Position numbers and translations under genes: made by a program. The notes below the pieces were generated by a model. That model did no database searches and was not told the DNA's origin. It saw only the letters and a list, made by a program, of their open reading frames with translations. A stretch of DNA of 7,274 nucleotides from Candidatus Shapirobacteria bacterium. Lineage in GTDB: Bacteria; Patescibacteriota; Microgenomatia; UBA12405. Shown piece after piece: positions 4,601 to 7,274 of this stretch. The stretch lies in contig JAPLYY010000053.1 in the NCBI GenBank assembly GCA_026395315.1, forward strand, positions 1 to 7,274. Direction: 5' to 3'. How positions within the stretch are numbered: the stretch's first letter is position 1; each line of letters starts with the position of its first letter.

Positions 4601-5767
4601 ATGACCAGCAAACTTCCCGAAACAATAAACCTCGCTCCTGGATATCACCCCGACTTTCAACCAGGCCACTTTGCTGAAAATATTCTTAAAGCAGACGATG
4701 AGTTTAAAAGTGCTTTTACAACACTCAATGACCTAAATGGATCATTATCTCCCGATCAACAAGACAAAGGCAAAGCTTATCTCAATGCTCTCATGTTTAC
4801 CTTTCAAGAAATGGCTCTCGCCACCATACACCAACAAACAATTCGCCGCCCTGACACATCTCCTACGGCCGAAGATACGTCAACAACTTCAAGTTTAAAA
4901 TCCTCACCACCCATTCCTCTCGATTCCAATTTTCTCCCCGTCATTTTATCAATCAAAAATGATTTCGACTCAGCCGATATGCCCTTAATGTCATTAGTCC
5001 AAACGTTGTCATTGACCCAAAAACAAGCAGCCGAAACTCAACAAAAAAAAGCTGAAGTCGCTTTTGCCATCATGACCCTAGCCGCCACACACATCTTGAA
5101 TATCAAATTTCCCCAAGTTAAAACTACTAATTCTAGTACAGGTTCATATCAAGCCGATAAATTTCCGCCGACACCAATCATTATTGATAAAACCACTGTA
5201 TCTCCACCTTCCCCAAAAAATGAACCAGTAAAAAATATAACTATTGCTGCTGAACCACCAAAAGGTGAACCAGTAAAGATCGATCCCCTAGAAATTCAAT
5301 GGAATAATTTGGTTGGCCCTGGTCATCAAATACCTTCTTGGTTTGACCAAGCGTTAAATACTTACAATCGCGGTAGTTTACCTAAACTTATCGCCAGTTA
5401 TGAAGATTTAGTAAATAATGCCCAAAAAAGATTTAACAAAGAAGCTGCCGCCGAATTTGGATATTGTCTTAAAGTAGCAAGATACATCCAAGATCAAAAT
5501 CTAATTCCCCAACCAGAATCTCCGCCAGAAAAAACCCTTCTCCAATTGGTTCATGGGGGTGAATTAAACGACCGAGTCCGTACTTTTATGGTCGATGCTT
5601 TAAAATATCCGGGTGGTTATAAAAAATTTATTGAAGAATTACAAAAAAATCCTAATCGCAGTCATGAGGAACAGGATCGGTTAGATACAATCAACACCAT
5701 CATCGCCGCTTATAAAAAAGATTCTAAAATTACTTCTTTTATGAACTCAATTTTTGAAAGTAAATAA
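4601..5767 (+). CDS. Unrecognised helical protein with two Pro/Ser/Thr-rich linkers, divergent from the secretion unit
   Basis: The protein has 388 residues from ATG 4601 (MTSKLPETINLAP). An in-frame ATG at 4586 would add five residues, but it lies inside the likely -10 box. I do not recognise the family. Three probably helical parts can be seen. The first is residues about 17-80 (FQPGHFAENILKADDEFKSA to EMALATIHQQ). The second is about 109-170, a helix rich in Gln and Ala. The third is about 233-388 (EIQWNNLVGPGHQIPSWFDQ onward). The linkers are rich in Pro, Ser and Thr (83-108 and 171-232), and the second carries two EPVK peptides. There is no signal peptide, no clear membrane helix and only one cysteine (about residue 289), which suggests a cytoplasmic modular protein. 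It diverges from prgI and shares its 57-base promoter region, so joint regulation is possible. A link to secretion is only positional. Confidence 0.8.
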   Translation: MTSKLPETINLAPGYHPDFQPGHFAENILKADDEFKSAFTTLNDLNGSLSPDQQDKGKAYLNALMFTFQEMALATIHQQTIRRPDTSPTAEDTSTTSSLKSSPPIPLDSNFLPVILSIKNDFDSADMPLMSLVQTLSLTQKQAAETQQKKAEVAFAIMTLAATHILNIKFPQVKTTNSSTGSYQADKFPPTPIIIDKTTVSPPSPKNEPVKNITIAAEPPKGEPVKIDPLEIQWNNLVGPGHQIPSWFDQALNTYNRGSLPKLIASYEDLVNNAQKRFNKEAAAEFGYCLKVARYIQDQNLIPQPESPPEKTLLQLVHGGELNDRVRTFMVDALKYPGGYKKFIEELQKNPNRSHEEQDRLDTINTIIAAYKKDSKITSFMNSIFESK

Positions 5768-5781
5768 ACTAACTCGTAAGC

Positions 5782-5787
5782 TATAAT
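5782..5787 (+). promoter_or_regulatory. -10 box for the 5'-3' exonuclease gene
   Basis: A perfect TATAAT ends 7 bases before the ATG at 5795, within the 27-base gap after the preceding stop. No -35 box at normal spacing is seen; a TTGAAA at 5754-5759 is too far upstream (22-base spacer). There is no Shine-Dalgarno site. It fits the leaderless pattern seen at the other starts in the window. Confidence 0.5.
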
Positions 5788-5794
5788 TCTTACT

Positions 5795-6739
5795 ATGTCT
5801 CATCTCGTCATCGTTGACGGTCACGCCATTGCCCATCGGGCTTATCATTCCATTCCACCTCTAACCCTGGGTTCTCAGCCGGTCAATGCCCTTTATGGTT
5901 TCTATTCCATGATTTTATCGGCCATTGATTCCCTAAAACCCGATTATCTGATTGTTTGTCTCGATTCTCCTGGCCCCACCTTCCGCCAATCTGAATACGT
6001 TGGTTACCGGGCTCAACGTAAACCCGCTGATCACGATTTAATTACCCAATTACCTCTTTTGACCACTACCCTTCAAACTGCTAATATTCAGAATTTTTCT
6101 ATGGGTGGCTACGAAGCCGATGATTTAATTGGTACTTTGGCTCGTCGTAGCTTGCTCAAGCGAAGACGGTCCGATAAAAAACATTTAGTTTCTCAAGTTA
6201 CCATCATCACCGGTGACAAAGATTTAATGCAGCTCGTCAACGACAAAATTTCCCTCTTTGTCCCCATCCGTGGTCTGTCTGAAACCAAGATCTTTGGCCC
6301 GCTTGAAGTTAAAGAAAAACTGGGTGTTAATCCTGATCAGGTCATTGATCTAAAAGCTTTGATGGGGGACTCCTCCGATAATTATCCCGGGGTCACTGGT
6401 GTCGGCCCCATCGCCGCTACTGAACTTTTATCAAAATACCACCACCTTGATAACATTTACTCCCATCTTAACGAAATTAAAGATTCAGTTAAAGAAAAAC
6501 TGATTAAAGATAAAGCCAACGCCTATCTTAGCCTAAAACTAGCTACATTGATTACCAATATCCCTCTGAACTTTTCTCTTCGTGCCTCAAAACTAAATCA
6601 AAAAAATATTTCCGGGCTAGAAGAACTTTTTATAGAATATAATTTTAAATCTTTACTCTCCCGTCTTCTCCGCCGTAATCCCCAAAAACCCAAATCAGTT
6701 AAAAATAAGCTAAACTCCAATCAAACTTCACTTTTTTGA
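5795..6739 (+). CDS. Free-standing PolA-type 5'-3' exonuclease (flap endonuclease)
   Basis: This 314-residue protein matches the 5'-3' exonuclease domain of DNA polymerase I without the polymerase part. It removes RNA primers and 5' flaps during Okazaki-fragment maturation and repair. Metal-binding acidic motifs are in place: VDGHAIAHRAYH with D8, CLDSPGPTFR with D57, YEADD (106-110), TGDKD (139-143) and LMGDSSDNYPGV (189-200) with D192 and D195. A helix-hairpin-helix follows (GVTGVGPIAATELLSKY, 199-215). The conserved arginine region is present (FR at 63-64, YRAQRKP at 71-77). The length fits stand-alone bacterial members. A basic linker (291-305) leads to the extreme C-terminus NQTSLF, which resembles a sliding-clamp-binding peptide. 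The stop codon TGA (6737-6739) overlaps the promoter of the next gene. It lies 27 bases after the unknown gene and has its own TATAAT. The family assignment is firm. Confidence 0.95.
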   Translation: MSHLVIVDGHAIAHRAYHSIPPLTLGSQPVNALYGFYSMILSAIDSLKPDYLIVCLDSPGPTFRQSEYVGYRAQRKPADHDLITQLPLLTTTLQTANIQNFSMGGYEADDLIGTLARRSLLKRRRSDKKHLVSQVTIITGDKDLMQLVNDKISLFVPIRGLSETKIFGPLEVKEKLGVNPDQVIDLKALMGDSSDNYPGVTGVGPIAATELLSKYHHLDNIYSHLNEIKDSVKEKLIKDKANAYLSLKLATLITNIPLNFSLRASKLNQKNISGLEELFIEYNFKSLLSRLLRRNPQKPKSVKNKLNSNQTSLF

Positions 6740-6745
6740 TATCAT
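6737..6745 (+). promoter_or_regulatory. Extended -10 box for the glycosyltransferase gene
   Basis: TGATATCAT is a TGn extension plus a TATCAT hexamer, ending 6 bases before the ATG at 6752. The TGA of the extension is also the stop codon of the exonuclease, so the two genes are packed with almost no spare DNA. There is no Shine-Dalgarno site. The match is weaker than the perfect TATAAT boxes elsewhere in the window. Confidence 0.4.
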
Positions 6746-6751
6746 AAGTTA

Positions 6752-7274
6752 ATGTTGAGTAAAACGAAATCCGCCTTTGGCGGAAAAATTGCTCTTGTTC
6801 ACGATTATCTCAAGGAATACGGCGGTGCCGAATCGGTTTTGGAAACCCTTAGTGATATTTTTCCCAACGCCGAAATCTTCACCACTCTCTATGTCCCTCA
6901 AAATCTCGGTCCCCATCGTCAACGGCTCGAAAAAAAATGGACCCATCGAATACATCAAAGTTTTTTTCAATATATTCCCTTCGCTTCTCACCTGATTTCT
7001 CCTCTTCGCCTTCTTTCCCCTTTAGCCTTTCAGACTTTTGACTTTTCTAATTTTGATTTGATTATCACTTCTGCCACCGGAGCCTATTTTCCCAATGCTG
7101 TTAACAAAAAATCCGCTCGTTTAATCTGTTATTGTCACACTCCTCCGCGTTATCTTTATGGTCTTCCCACCGCCCGTAATCTCAAAAAATATCCCGTAAT
7201 TAACTTTTTTGCTGCTATCGCCAATCACTGGCTCCGTCTTTTTGACTTCAAATATGCCCAAAACGTCGACCAAT
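6752..7274 (+). CDS. Glycosyltransferase, family 4-like (WbaZ-type), N-terminal part only
   Basis: The frame is open from ATG 6752 to the window edge, giving 174 residues of what is normally a protein of about 370-400 residues. The N-terminal GT-B half is clear. KIALVHDYLKEYGGAESVL (12-30) carries the GGAE acceptor-side motif. FDLIITSATGAY (101-112) and LICYCHTPPRYLY (124-136) are typical of group-1 glycosyltransferases that build surface polysaccharide. The sequence reaches the FDFKYAQNVDQ segment (164-174), where family members usually continue with a nucleotide-sugar-binding half; that half lies outside the window. The product is likely a cytoplasmic enzyme at the membrane face, transferring a sugar (perhaps mannose, by family analogy) to a lipid-linked chain. 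Residues 1-11 are an extra leader before the usual start of the fold, partly encoded by a palindrome. The start is chosen from the -10 box 6 bases upstream and could lie slightly downstream instead. Confidence 0.9.
   Translation, partial: MLSKTKSAFGGKIALVHDYLKEYGGAESVLETLSDIFPNAEIFTTLYVPQNLGPHRQRLEKKWTHRIHQSFFQYIPFASHLISPLRLLSPLAFQTFDFSNFDLIITSATGAYFPNAVNKKSARLICYCHTPPRYLYGLPTARNLKKYPVINFFAAIANHWLRLFDFKYAQNVDQ
6770..6784. repeat. Short GC palindrome at the 5' end of the glycosyltransferase gene
   Basis: TCCGCCTTTGGCGGA has perfect 6-base arms (TCCGCC / GGCGGA) around TTT. It encodes residues 7-11 (SAFGG), just before the conserved KIALVHDYL. It is GC-rich inside an AT-rich flank. If the mRNA starts at the ATG, the hairpin would lie about 19-33 bases from the 5' end, where it could affect translation. 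Confidence 0.65.

Noticed and set aside
5754..5759. TTGAAA as -35 box of the exonuclease promoter
   Set aside because: The spacer to TATAAT is 22 bases, too long for a standard sigma-70-type promoter, and the hexamer lies inside the preceding coding sequence.
2913..6739. Alternative genetic code (UGA as glycine, as in Gracilibacteria/SR1)
   Set aside because: The TraC-like gene and the exonuclease both end at UGA at sensible family lengths, and the ATGA overlap depends on UGA being a stop.
6749..6995. Open frames overlapping the glycosyltransferase start in other frames
   Set aside because: The glycosyltransferase frame has family motifs (GGAE, CYCHTPPRYLY), and the others show none.
7027..7056. 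Second copy of the 1023-1058 microrepeat (shared TTTCAGACTTT)
   Set aside because: This stretch encodes the normal FDFSNFDLIITS segment of the glycosyltransferase family. The resemblance is explained by Phe/Asp/Ser codons and AT-rich composition.

Overview
The window looks like a piece of a Patescibacteria (Candidate Phyla Radiation) chromosome, possibly from a Microgenomates-like lineage. The lineage call is inference. It rests on three things: the PrgI / TraC-like / VirB4 gene trio, the small tightly packed genes without Shine-Dalgarno sites, and a free-standing 5'-3' exonuclease. TGA is used as a stop by two confident genes (the TraC-like gene and the exonuclease). This argues against the Gracilibacteria/SR1 code, in which UGA is glycine. 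No rRNA, tRNA, CRISPR array or insertion sequence is visible. No gene-free stretch exceeds 60 bases.

Layout. Positions 4543 down to 349 (minus strand) hold a three-gene type IV secretion-like unit. It starts with a PrgI-family membrane protein fused to a C-terminal Ig-like domain, continues with a small TraC-like protein, and ends with a VirB4-type ATPase that overlaps the TraC-like gene by ATGA. Next on the same strand, after an apparent promoter, is an unrecognised acidic gene that runs off the left edge (325 to 1). Diverging to the right from a 57-base intergenic region is an unrecognised helical protein (4601-5767). It is followed by a PolA-type 5'-3' exonuclease (5795-6739) and the N-terminal part of a family-4-type glycosyltransferase (from 6752, cut by the right edge).

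How the parts may work together. PrgI is a VirB3-like inner-membrane component, and VirB4 ATPases dock at the cytoplasmic base of type IV secretion channels. The trio is therefore probably the energised core of a membrane translocation machine for DNA or protein. The exonuclease would act in Okazaki-fragment maturation and repair, and the glycosyltransferase in cell-surface polysaccharide synthesis. Nothing in the sequence ties these two to the secretion unit.

The less ordinary signals are four. (1) Palindromic GC-rich repeats lie in frame inside coding sequence. One 43-base element is shared at 39/43 identity, in the same reading frame, by prgI and virB4, which recalls the Rickettsia palindromic elements. 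(2) A TATAAT-like hexamer sits 5-8 bases before the start codon of every gene that appears to begin a transcription unit, with no Shine-Dalgarno site. This suggests leaderless transcription. (3) The exonuclease ends in QTSLF, which resembles a bacterial sliding-clamp-binding peptide. (4) VirB4 carries a disordered C-terminal tail of about 250 residues built partly from repeats.
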